Source: Pyrenopolyporus hunteri (taxonomy: Eukaryota; Ascomycota; Sordariomycetes; Xylariales; Hypoxylaceae). From it: a stretch of DNA of 64,000 nucleotides. Below, in pieces: positions 55,193-64,000 of this stretch (positions are counted from its first letter, which is position 1; the number at the start of each line of letters is the position of its first letter). The notes below the pieces were generated by a model. That model had not been told where the DNA came from. It saw only the letters and a program-made list of their open reading frames with translations, and did not search any database. A program made the position numbers and the translations under genes. The stretch covers positions 2,914,001-2,978,000 of the forward strand of contig CADCXC010000037.1 of the NCBI GenBank assembly GCA_902806595.1, written 5' to 3'.

Positions 55193-58100
55193 CAGTCTCC
55201 GTTCATCGCCATATAAACATAACGGTTCGCTATGGGGCTAGGTCTTGTTGAGCGATCAAGAAATGACATTAACTTGGGCTAGATGGAGACGGAAAGAAAC
55301 TGGAGGTCGAAAGATCCACTTGTGATCATATTACATCGCCTACTACAACTACGAAAGGGAGAGGTGAAAATGTTACGGGTGAACGGTGTGTGATTGAGTA
55401 TCTAGTTTCAAGAAGCTAACCTTATTTAATAAAACATATAACATACTGAAGATTCGATGGTGGGACCAACCTACCGAAACAGGCATCTAGATTGCGGAGA
55501 CGGGAAGATACCCGCATACGTCGTTTTAGCGAGCCTGGCTGGGTCAAGAGCTGGGTTGGGAGCTAGGTTAGGGGCTCGGTTAGGGGCTAGGTTTAAGGGG
55601 TTCAGGTGGAAGAACATTGGAGTGGCTGTGCGGCCCCATCCTGTGTACGACCGAGATCCATCTAGAGGAACACATACCAAATTTGGATGTCGGCTTTCTT
55701 CTGATTTGCCAGATCTATATGCCTATGAGAGCGTCGCTCGAATCTAGGTTTGGCCGTTTCTTACCAGGATGGGGTTAGGTTACGAATGATCAGCACGCTT
55801 TCTAGATCTGGGGACCCCAGCACATTTAAGACTTACCTACAAGTAGGCGGGCACCTAAGGCTGCTAGGGTAGGTAAGGCAGAGTTAATTATAAGACAACC
55901 GTTTTCTATCCGAATTGTTGATTTTATTTGTAATGGCCTTGTTGTGTAAGAATATTAAATTCACTTGTGAAGTCTTTCATAACTATAATGAACGTTACGC
56001 GCGGAGGTGAGCTCCTAGGTAGTAAGTGGGCGGGCCCGAGGACTACGTAATTGAACGGTCATGACTAGGAGGACGTCGCTCAGGGTTCGCGCTGATCCTC
56101 GGGGCGCTGGAACATCGCGAGATTAGACTATGACTTTGCATGTAGATCTCAGATAGCTTCGGGATCGGCCGCGGTGGTGAAGACGTGGAGTATAATTTTA
56201 AACACCGGTACGATCCAGACCTTGTGCTGGGTCGTAGGGCTGAGAACTATCCCATGGCCTATTCACGGGCGTGCTTTCACTTATAGAGCGATGAGCGACG
56301 CATCGTGAAGTAACGCAAGATTAAGTTTATCTAGATCCGATAGTCTGATTCTGGGATCGGGAAGAGTTGCCTAGGTCAGATGTATGCAGGTACCTGTAGA
56401 GATCTAGCGGCACAATCCTGGACAAGATCTGCGCCCTTACCCAAGTAATGCGCCTAACAATTTGACTGTTAAGAACATACCCATTTCATCTAATCATGGA
56501 GTTTTCAGTTTCTTTCTTGCCTTTAAGCCTTTCCACAGCTCGAGTACGTAGAATTGGGGTGTTTAAGGGAATGGCCCACCTCACCAATCTAACTGCGTCT
56601 AGAAAAAACACGAACTCGCCTATGAGGTATTGGTGATTATAAAGGTTCAGTAAACGCTAGAGAAAGTATATATATAATTCAAGTATGCATATAGAAACTA
56701 GCAACTTTCATATTGGATTGGCTATATCATCGCTAGAATGTAATACTTATCATCGCAATTAACCCCCGTAGAAAAGATGGGAAACAATGGAACTCGGTAC
56801 TTTCATTGCAGCAACAGCTGTAAGAGCCATATAAGCTCCCGCAGGGACCCCTCACGTAAGACAACGGGCACTTCTCGATACTCTAGATAAGTATGGTTTT
56901 GGTATAGCCGCGGCATCGTCCTCTCTCAATACCAGAAAACCATAAAGCTAAAGGAACCACCATTATATTTCCGCCAACGACTCCTCCCGAATCCAAGACC
57001 TCGCCAGCGGGCGTCGCGTTTCTGCGTCCATTTGCGACCGGGGGTCCGTTGTTTCGCACTTCGTCCAGGCGGCTGCGTTTTCGAACCACCATAAGCCGAC
57101 GAGGGTCGCTCTTCTATGTACGACGTTGTTTTCCCCGAGGAAGAAGGGCCCAGGACTATGAGGAATGCGGATAGCGAAGAATCGGTCCTTATTCGAACCC
57201 TTTCCAGACGTAGGAAGATACCGAAGTAAGTACCACGGCGGCGGGACTATCCTTCTCTATATGTTACGGGATTCACTTGATTGCCTTATCTATACCTTGA
57301 TATGAGAACGAAAGAATCGACTTGAAAGTATTGCTCATACGTATATTTCTCAGTCTGATGCGTAGGGACTCCAAGTAGACCAGTGTCAGGGGGAAGTGGG
57401 GCTAGGTTAGGGCGCCAGAGTTCCCGTATGAGAAGTGCGCAACATCCTCGCGAGAAAATCGAAGACTATGTTTTAAAGATTCTTGGCCACCTGTAATGTC
57501 CTTGAAGGCGATTTCATTGGGTACTTGAAAGCAAAGCTGCTGTCTCCATCACTCACTCTGTGGCCGACTCGCCCCCTGGGCGCACCCACTTTGCTTGACG
57601 CGTAGAAGTATGTTTTATCTGATAATGGGTGGCCATCTCGTTAGACATCTTCTTAAAACTTGGGTTACTCGAGTAATCAATGTCCTAGGTTAGTCCGAAT
57701 AACCTCATTTATAAGCTCGGGGGGAAAGGGGGTGATAACTAGGGGTAAACAATCAGGGGCTAAACCTAACTGATGTCATCCTCTATCAGATTGATCGTGA
57801 ACTTAAAAGAGATCATAATATAATAGCTACCTAGGTATATAGGTATTGAAATAAGATGTAAGTTACGTATATTAAGTATTATTTTATATAAGGAAACCGT
57901 CGATAAAGCCGTAACTCTAACTTAGACCATTTACGATTTTCAACCTTCTAGTCTCACTCATAAGATATAAGCCAACCATATTAAGCGAATGGCTAAGAGG
58001 CATAATCTAGAGATGAAGAAAAGGTTATGATATAAACGTCCCTCCAAGGGACCCCCTATAAAACAAGCCCCAGTGAGAGTGGACCTCCATGGTTAATGCT

Positions 58101-59596
58101 TCGGGTTAGGACCTGTCATTTGGGACGGTTTCTCCACTTGGATGGGTCAGACAGGGACCCCTGAGACGGCAGATAACGCTCGAGCCACTAGCTTATTTGA
58201 TCGACGTTCATTTGGCGTCATTTGGCCTTGTAAAATACAAGTACCCCTGTAACTGTTCTGCGGATACGGGAAAAGTAACGTATAAACACTCATATTAGAT
58301 ACCTAACTAATATATTAGGTACTTATAGGATACTGGGATCTCTCTTCTCGAAGCAATAGGCTAGAACGCGCATAAAGAAGATTAAATGGTGATAAACATA
58401 GCACATTCTTAACTGGTAATTTGCCTACCAAGATCGTGAGTCCCTCGACAGCTCCTACATACATTTTTCTCGGTATCCGCCCAACATAACTGGGAGACTT
58501 AAATTGGCCACGGGATGTAAATTGGGTTCGTCCCATCTAAAATGAGAATATAGGCGCCTCGTTGGAAGTCGTTCTGGGTAGGTAGGTAGTTTTCAACTAG
58601 GTCTTCTGTTTTCTAATGTTAAGAAACCGTCACCATTGTCATCTTCAACCACCAGTATTATTCTAATACCTCGGTATTCGATTTCTTCAAAAGCCCATGC
58701 AACCGTCCCTACACTCAAGCACTCCTATTTCTACTCGGAGTTAATAACAATTATGCCTCCTCGCATTTACTGCCGCCAAATCACAAATTTGAGCCGGGTC
58801 CACGCCTGAGCTTGGTGCCCCTTTATACGGGCCCCACAGGTTGGCGGAATTCTTCCGTTCGCTGCTAGCTTAGCGATGACTTCATGGCTAAGGCTAGCTC
58901 TTCCTATGGAATTGAATATGGGCGAGTTTAGGCGCGCTCTAGTACGGTAGCCCCTCGCGAAGAATCTGCTAACAGGCCAAAGTAAAGTGTGAGATAGAAG
59001 GATACGAGTACAAGAGCGTCGGCTGCGTTATCATCGGTGTCAATAACCATACCAATAAGTCCGAAGTCCGACAAACTCCAGGAAGCTGCGAGGATACGTG
59101 TAAGCCGACTTCTTAGGAAGTGGCTGAGTCATATTAAGATTCCCAATCGCATGGCGATCATCTCGTCTGGATTCATCAGAGTTCCGTACGATGCGGGATT
59201 CTAAAGGTATGGCCAGGCGTGACTTGAAGCATTATGCGAGGAGAGATTGAAGCCCACACGGGGAAAGTAGAGGGACATAAAAGATTGGTCTCCTACCTCA
59301 ACAACCCCTTGCTTTGACCGCGGTGTGGTTCTTGGCCCAGGCGGGTATAGCGGCGTGTAGCTATCGCGGATGAATCCAGCATTGTTCTACATCGCATGTT
59401 GTTGAAGAGAAGATAGACACGGGGTCGAGGTGAGTTATAAAGGGAGCTAAATAACCCCATCATCTTTATTTCTTTGGCCGAGATTCTCGAAAAGCCTATC
59501 GTTACATGCTCAGCTCGTACTCCCAAACCCGACCATAGGAGTAGACCATCCACCTCCGAGCTCTAGATCTTGCCGGCTCGCAAGAACAACCGACCC
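55193..59596. other. 4.4 kb gene-free block
   Basis: Largest spacer in the window. No gene supported on either strand. It contains an imperfect GGTTAGGGGCT tandem (55570-55595) and AT-rich parts (57.78-57.99 kb). Two short divergent frames near 57.1 kb have slight coding character but no family resemblance. Confidence 0.5.
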
Positions 59597-60256
59597 TCAG
59601 TGCTGCTTATTCTTCCGCTCCTCCTCGACCAGCGCGTCGAACCGCCTCATGGCGGGGTAGCCCTCCATGAGGGTATCCGCGATCCACAGGCACCACAGCC
59701 GGGACCAGGGGTCGACGCCGTGGCGCGCGAGGCGGCCGCGCGCCATCCACCAGGCCTCGGCGAGGTGCAGGACGAGGGTGGGCCAGAAGATGGCGCGCAC
59801 GAGCCAGGCGTAGGCGGCCGCGCCGCCGAGGGGGAAGGCGGCGTCGAGCGCGCGCCAGGCGGGCGTGCCGGGGCGCACGAGCGGCAGCGTGGCGGCGCTG
59901 ACGACGTACAGCGACACGCCGACGAAGGTGGCCAGGCCGAGCCCGCGCGGGCGCGTGATGCGCGTGACGCGGACGTCGCTGAGCCCGAGGCGCCGCAGCG
60001 CGTCGCCCGCCATCTCGACGAGGCGCACGCGCGCGTCGCCCGCGGACCCGAGCGGCGGCGCGATCGCCACCGAGTGCGTCTGCCCCGACCCCGTGCGGAT
60101 GACCATGGCCTCCTTGGTGATGTCCGTCATCTGGGCGCCGCGGGCGGCGGAGGCCGAGAGCCCGTTGAAGGCCCGCAGGTAGTGCTCCAGCTCCCGGGAG
60201 TGGTCGGAGTTCATGTGGGAGATGATGCGGCCCTTGTGGGCTGGGTCGAGGGCCAT
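59597..60256 (-). CDS. DUF2470 domain integral membrane protein
   Basis: Single exon, 219 residues. The N-terminal domain (about 1-105) is DUF2470-like: RIISHMNSDHSRELEHYLRAF, TDITKEAMVI and VRLVEMAGDAL. This is the fold of heme-binding or pyridoxamine-oxidase-type C-terminal domains. It is followed by hydrophobic segments (about 108-130 GLATFVGVSLYVVSAATLP; about 145-175 GGAAAYAWLVRAIFWPTLVLHLAEAWW) and an Arg/Lys/Glu-rich tail (ALVEEERKNKQH). GC3 is close to saturation over the whole gene. Widespread in ascomycetes, without known function; probably an ER or other endomembrane protein. Confidence 0.85.
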   Translation of the reverse strand: MALDPAHKGRIISHMNSDHSRELEHYLRAFNGLSASAARGAQMTDITKEAMVIRTGSGQTHSVAIAPPLGSAGDARVRLVEMAGDALRRLGLSDVRVTRITRPRGLGLATFVGVSLYVVSAATLPLVRPGTPAWRALDAAFPLGGAAAYAWLVRAIFWPTLVLHLAEAWWMARGRLARHGVDPWSRLWCLWIADTLMEGYPAMRRFDALVEEERKNKQH

Positions 60257-60422
60257 CGTGGTGGCGGCGGGAGGTGTTCGTTTATTCTTGGGGGTGGTTA
60301 GCGAAGTGGAATATGTATCTACCTCACCGATCCCTCGAGACTCCGGGATCGTTAGTTATGGTTAGGGAATCGCTAGTCCGAAGCTAGCCTAAGACAATAG
60401 GGGGCAATGGTAAATACCTAGC

Positions 60423-60444
60423 AAAATAAATAAATAAATAAATA
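60423..60444. repeat. (AAAT)n microsatellite
   Basis: Five tandem AAAT units. Confidence 0.85.
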
Positions 60445-60604
60445 GGTACCTAAATATATAGATGGACGGAAACAGCGGGAGATAATTAGTCGGGAACGGA
60501 GTATTTGGCGGGGCCCGAGAAGCTACACCTAGGTACCTAGCTAGGTAGGTAGGGAGGTAAAACTGCCCCGCACAGACCAGACGGGAAGTGGGAAACAGGT
60601 ACCT

Positions 60605-60885
60605 GGCAGAAGGACGTCAAAAAAAGTGGCGCACTACCAAAACGCTTCAATTCCATCAATATCAAACCGTACTTTAATATTTTATCTTTAATCTCGAATA
60701 TTCATATTATTATCTTGTTTCAAAATTTTAAAAATTGTATAAACTATTATATAAATTATAAATATGTTATAATAATTAGTTTTTAATATTTTATCTATTT
60801 TTTGGACGGATATAAATTTTATTATTTTAAGTCCCTTAGTATTTATTGTTACGGGGTGCGCCAGTTATTTTAACGTCCTTCTGCC
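60605..60885. mobile_element. MITE-like AT-rich element with 30-bp terminal inverted repeats
   Basis: Left end 60605-60634 and right end 60856-60885 are inverted repeats matching at 27 of 30 positions (both begin GGCAGAAGGACGT and end TGGCGCAC read inward). The 221-bp core is extremely AT-rich and has no ORF. No obvious short target-site duplication abuts the ends, but a palindromic CAGGTACCTG occurs at 60596-60605 and again at 60899-60908. Size, structure and lack of coding fit a non-autonomous DNA transposon. I do not recognise the TIR as a named fungal family. Confidence 0.65.
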
Positions 60886-61349
60886 TGGGACTGCTGCGCA
60901 GGTACCTGAAAACAGCGCTAAATCCCGAATACAAATACGGGATCCACGCTAAACATCCCCGGCTCACCCTAACCTCTCACCCCTTTTTCTCCACGATCTC
61001 TCTCAAAGTACCCAGGTATATATATAGCGAATACGACTATGCAGAATTGATGACGACGCCGATAACCCCCAGAAATGGCAATAACATAATATCCACTGTA
61101 CCCAGCACGCTTTATAACCTCTATTATCACTTAACCATAGCATTACCTCAGGCACCTGTATACAGTAACCCTCTCTCTAAGTTACCTACCTAGGCATGTA
61201 TAATGGTTCTCGTTCCATGTAAAATGTCAAGAAAGGTACCAAATCTCAAAGTTATACAAAGGTTTCTTATATTAAGGTGTAGGGGTAGGGGGGAGAACTA
61301 GCTGCGTGATTGGCTTGATCTTGACGATAGTTTGATTCTTCTCACCCGC

Positions 61350-62449
61350 TTAGGAACATTGAGAATAGTACGGCGCGGAGACCTCCTTGCAGGTGAGGCC
61401 TTCGGCGCAGGTAGTGCATCCCGTATACCCCTGACCACCGCACTGCTGGTATCTCGCCTGCGCGCATCCCGAAGAGCCCCCACCAGCACCAGAGGTCGGC
61501 TGGGGAGCCGAGCCGATGGCCGTCCCGACTGGCCCGGAACCGACGGCGCAGGTCTTCGCGCAGCCAGAGCAACCGGAGCCAGCCTGCTTGGTGGTTCCGC
61601 TCGCGATAACGGCCGGGCCGGGGTTCACGTACTGGCTCACCTTGGCGTGAATATTGATTTGGATACCGGGGTCGCTGCTCTTGAGCGCGCCGGGGAGGCT
61701 GACGCCGGCGGGTAATGCGGCCGCCTTAGCCGAGCCGCCGGCGACGGTGAGCTGGTAGCATGAAATATAGAACTGGGCGCCGCCTGCCGAGCCCGCCGTG
61801 TGCAGAGCGATGACTTCTGCGCGGAGAAGGTAGTCGCCGGCGGGCGTGTCCGCGGGGATCGGTACGTCCACCTTGCCACAGCACGCGTTGAGGTCCTTGG
61901 TGCCCCAGTTGTCAGAGTCGCCGACCGAACCCGCCGCCGACCACGAGTCGGCGAAGATCTTGTACCATGGAGTCGATCCGTCGGCCGTGGACGCATCCGA
62001 GACCTTGCTGAGGTACACGTTCACCGGGCCGTAGTGAGCTCCTCCGATGGCCTCACTACCGCAGCTTCGGTCGCCAGGTTGCTATATCAGGGGGGTCAGG
62101 GTCAGCAAACTTCGCTTGGGCGCGTTTAATATGACGTTTGCTTATTACCTGGTGCATCTCAATCGTCACGGTGGAGCCTGGTTTCACCGCACATTTCTTA
62201 GAGACACCCCTAGCGCCACCCGCGTTGCATCGAATGTCGGCACTGTTGACGTTAGTGACGGGGCTGTTAGATCCCGGCATGCGAACGCATTGAGAACCGT
62301 GCTGATTGGGTTAGCCCGACGTCTGTTTATCTTAGGAGCGGAGGACTTATCATGTCGACTCCATCAACCCAGAGATCCTGGAATATAGCATGCCCGGCCA
62401 CCTGGTTGGCGGCTACGGCAGCAAGCACGGCGTAAAGCGAGGACCTCAT
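61350..62449 (-). CDS. AA9 lytic polysaccharide monooxygenase with CBM1
   Basis: Three exons: 62449-62351, 62301-62149, 62081-61350 (introns 49 and 67 nt), 327 residues. Signal peptide residues 1-19; mature N-terminal His20 (GHAIFQDLW) is the first His-brace ligand, the second His is in GGAHYGPV, and the axial Tyr in AQFYISCYQL. Conserved QCVRMPGSN, STVTIEMHQ and TKDLNACCGKVDVPIP are all present. A Gly/Ser/Thr-rich linker leads to a C-terminal fungal cellulose-binding module (CAQARYQQCGGQGYTGC ... YYSQC). It oxidatively cleaves cellulose or hemicellulose. The first intron begins with ATAAGT instead of GTAAGT, which may damage splicing; otherwise the gene is intact. If GT is required, a GTCGAC 9 nt upstream is the nearest in-frame alternative and would delete three residues. 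Confidence 0.92.
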
Positions 62450-63448
62450 CTTGTCAAGCCGGCGAAGCAGTTCCCGATGATTGTATGGCTGCGGGTCAAC
62501 TTCGCAGTTCTAGTTTAGAAAAGGAACTCAGGCGACGATCCAGGTTGCGAGCGGCCCGGGATTTATGCTAGTACCTTGTCCAGCCCTCCCCCTGCCGTCT
62601 CTGCTCCGTCTAGAGGCCAGCGGACCATGATCAATGACACAAGGATGAATATATTCCGTCCAGTGGATTTGGCCAGATTCCTCATTTGCCAGAGGTGAAA
62701 GTTAATCAATTTAGCAGACGTAATTGGGCCGGCTGAACAGTTTAGCTTGCGGATGAATTCCCCAGGTTTCCCCACAATCATTTTCCAATGCGCGCGCCGC
62801 ATCCAGAAACGTCCGTCGGCAATGTGACGATGCATCTAAGCGTGAGAAGAATCAAGATGCATGATCGCACTCGTCCTATATTTAGCTTCGACGTGATGCT
62901 ATTGGAGAGCTTGCATAGAGGTACGAGCCATCTGGCCGGAAATTTATTGACGCAAGTGAGGAAGTTGAAGGCCGGCCCCATTGTTCCATATTGGAGAGGG
63001 ATCGCTCGAGGTGGTCATGGATTCCTTGCGATTTGTGTTCTTAAGAGTCGAGACGAAGGAGTGTTGGCCATAGTCGCCCTCCTCCGACACCCGAGAAGTC
63101 AGGGAACGGCGTTGCAAATTGCAATGAACTTGCGCATCCGCATTTGCATTTGGGAGGTCTTTCGGGATTGAATGAACCTCTACCTCATTTCAGCATCTCG
63201 TGTGTGAGTAGTTTACCTAGGTAAGTAGGTAGGTAGGTATGTAATAAAATATGGACTGCGCATCCGCCCGCTAAAACTCCCATGCATCAACACAAGCGAG
63301 ACTAAGAAGGATGGCTGGGTAGATTGGGTGGGTAGGTAGATAAGTCGGCCCAAGCCTGTGATATCCGATTTATCGGCAAGCCTGATTCCTTGCATTTTCT
63401 CGAAAGGGGAATTTCTGCACAGCGTCAAGGGAACCCGGTGGGAGGCAC
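62450..63448. other. Spacer upstream of AA9 LPMO
   Basis: Presumed AA9 promoter next to 62.45 kb and the 3' end of the edge gene. A TAGG tract lies at 63213-63240. Frames at 62.56-63.17 kb match nothing known. No gene supported. Confidence 0.5.
63213..63240. repeat. TTACCTAGGTAAG(TAGG)n tract
   Basis: Palindromic TTACCTAGGTAA followed by three GTAG units, the same composite layout as other dispersed tracts here. Confidence 0.8.
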
Positions 63449-64000
63449 CTAGCTAGACGCGTCGTAGCCCACTACAGCGATCATAAAGTTAGTAATCCCA
63501 GTCACGTTTCTTTTCGCTCTTCTTTTCTTGCGCTGACAGTTATCTATAAGACTTTTCATGGCTTATAATTTCAACAAGGTGGCCGTGTTCGGAAGCGAGA
63601 ATAGAGCGTAGATGGCGTAGATACTAGGGCATGGACGCTGGGGTGTATAAGGTAGGGATATACTCACTCCCGGCTCTCCACCAACCACCCAGGCCCCGTT
63701 GCTCCATTCTTTCCCCAAATTCAGCGACGGAAAAGACCTCTTCGAAGCCTCCGTCCTTCATCCGACCGGCGGCGACTTGAACTTGGTGAGCGGCCGGTTT
63801 TCGTGCGCACTGGAAGTCTTTGTATCGTAGAGCCTGGACCATGTCGACCCAGTTGCTGACGGCCGTTTCGTCTGGCCCCTCGGCGTACATGATACCAGGC
63901 GACCCGCCGCTCCGGATAAGCACTTGTAGATTATGGAGAGCAGCAGCCTTTTTAACGCGCGCAAGTTTCTTACGGCTAGTTATGTGATGCGTCCGGATGA
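63449..64000 (-). CDS. DUF1115/Prp3-C-like domain protein, C-terminal part (5' end outside window)
   Basis: Two exons in the window: 64000-63668 (open to the edge) and 63471-63449; the 196-nt intron has GTGAGT donor, ACTAAC branch and CTGTAG acceptor. The junction gives WWRAGMGYDASS and stop. The visible part, IRTHHITSRKKLARVKKAAAL then SPGIMYAEGP and VQALRYKDFQCARKP, resembles the C-terminal DUF1115 domain that follows an RWD domain in RWDD2-like proteins; the RWD part would lie beyond the edge. Function of these proteins is not established. The tail with FSVAEFGERMEQRGLGGWWR is typical of ascomycete members. Confidence 0.7.

Larger units (their letters stand above)
60257..61349. other. Spacer carrying a MITE-like element
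   Basis: Contains an AAAT microsatellite (60423-60444), a CCTAGGTACC cluster (60527-60560) and the AT-rich element at 60605-60885. No gene seen. Confidence 0.6.

Noticed and set aside
55565..55600. GGTTAGGGGCT repeats suggesting an interstitial telomere
   Set aside because: Unit is not TTAGGG in register and only about two degenerate copies occur.
59570..60301. 243-codon plus-strand frame over DUF2470
   Set aside because: Low-complexity Arg/Gly/Ala shadow of the minus-strand gene.
1..64000. CRISPR arrays, IS elements, bacterial operons, biosynthetic core genes (PKS/NRPS)
   Set aside because: None visible; gene structure is eukaryotic and no spaced direct repeats or megasynthase motifs were found.

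Overview
This window is nuclear DNA of a filamentous ascomycete, most likely a Sordariomycete (Xylariales-like is my guess). The evidence is short spliceosomal introns (about 40-200 nt, GT-AG, with CTAAC/CTGAC-type branch points), monocistronic genes on both strands, gene families such as AA9 with CBM1, Tsp3-type tetraspanin, DUF2470 and DUF7587, and long intergenic spacers full of TAGG/CCTAGGTA motifs. There is no sign of bacterial, plasmid or viral organisation. Gene models below were built by reading splice sites by eye; phases were checked to give intact reading frames.

Layout. 0-12.5 kb: 3' part of a coiled-coil protein; mitochondrial seryl-tRNA synthetase with an in-frame GGGGCC-type repeat; the dynactin actin-related protein Arp10; a YEN1/GEN1 Holliday-junction resolvase divergent from Arp10; a double-BTB protein. 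15-18.3 kb: a Hook-family dynein adaptor whose last intron region carries a second, read-through C-terminus. 18-25 kb: mostly spacer, with a small secreted I9-type protease inhibitor and an elongator tRNA-Met. 25-29 kb: SPB4 DEAD-box helicase and a stomatin/SPFH protein, convergent. 29-35 kb: gene-poor, with one DUF7587 protein and one unrecognised GC-rich gene. 35.5-42.6 kb: a PEX39-like PTS2 import factor divergent from a mitochondrial PP2C phosphatase, a secreted GH5 glycosidase and a small cysteine-rich membrane protein. 44-51 kb: a large EDC4-type decapping scaffold and a secreted M28 aminopeptidase. 54-64 kb: tetraspanin Tsp3, a 4.4 kb gene-free block, a DUF2470 membrane protein, a MITE-like AT-rich element with 30-bp terminal inverted repeats, an AA9 lytic polysaccharide monooxygenase with CBM1, and a DUF1115-type protein cut by the window edge.

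How they relate. Most genes are unrelated housekeeping functions. Two themes recur: dynein-based transport (Arp10 and Hook, about 8 kb apart on the same strand) and secreted plant-biomass or protein degradation (GH5, AA9, M28 peptidase, I9 inhibitor), fitting a saprotroph or plant-associated fungus.

The points I consider most worth checking are the alternative Hook C-termini, the AT (not GT) 5' splice site in the AA9 gene, the MITE-like element, and the coding hexanucleotide repeat in the SerRS catalytic domain.
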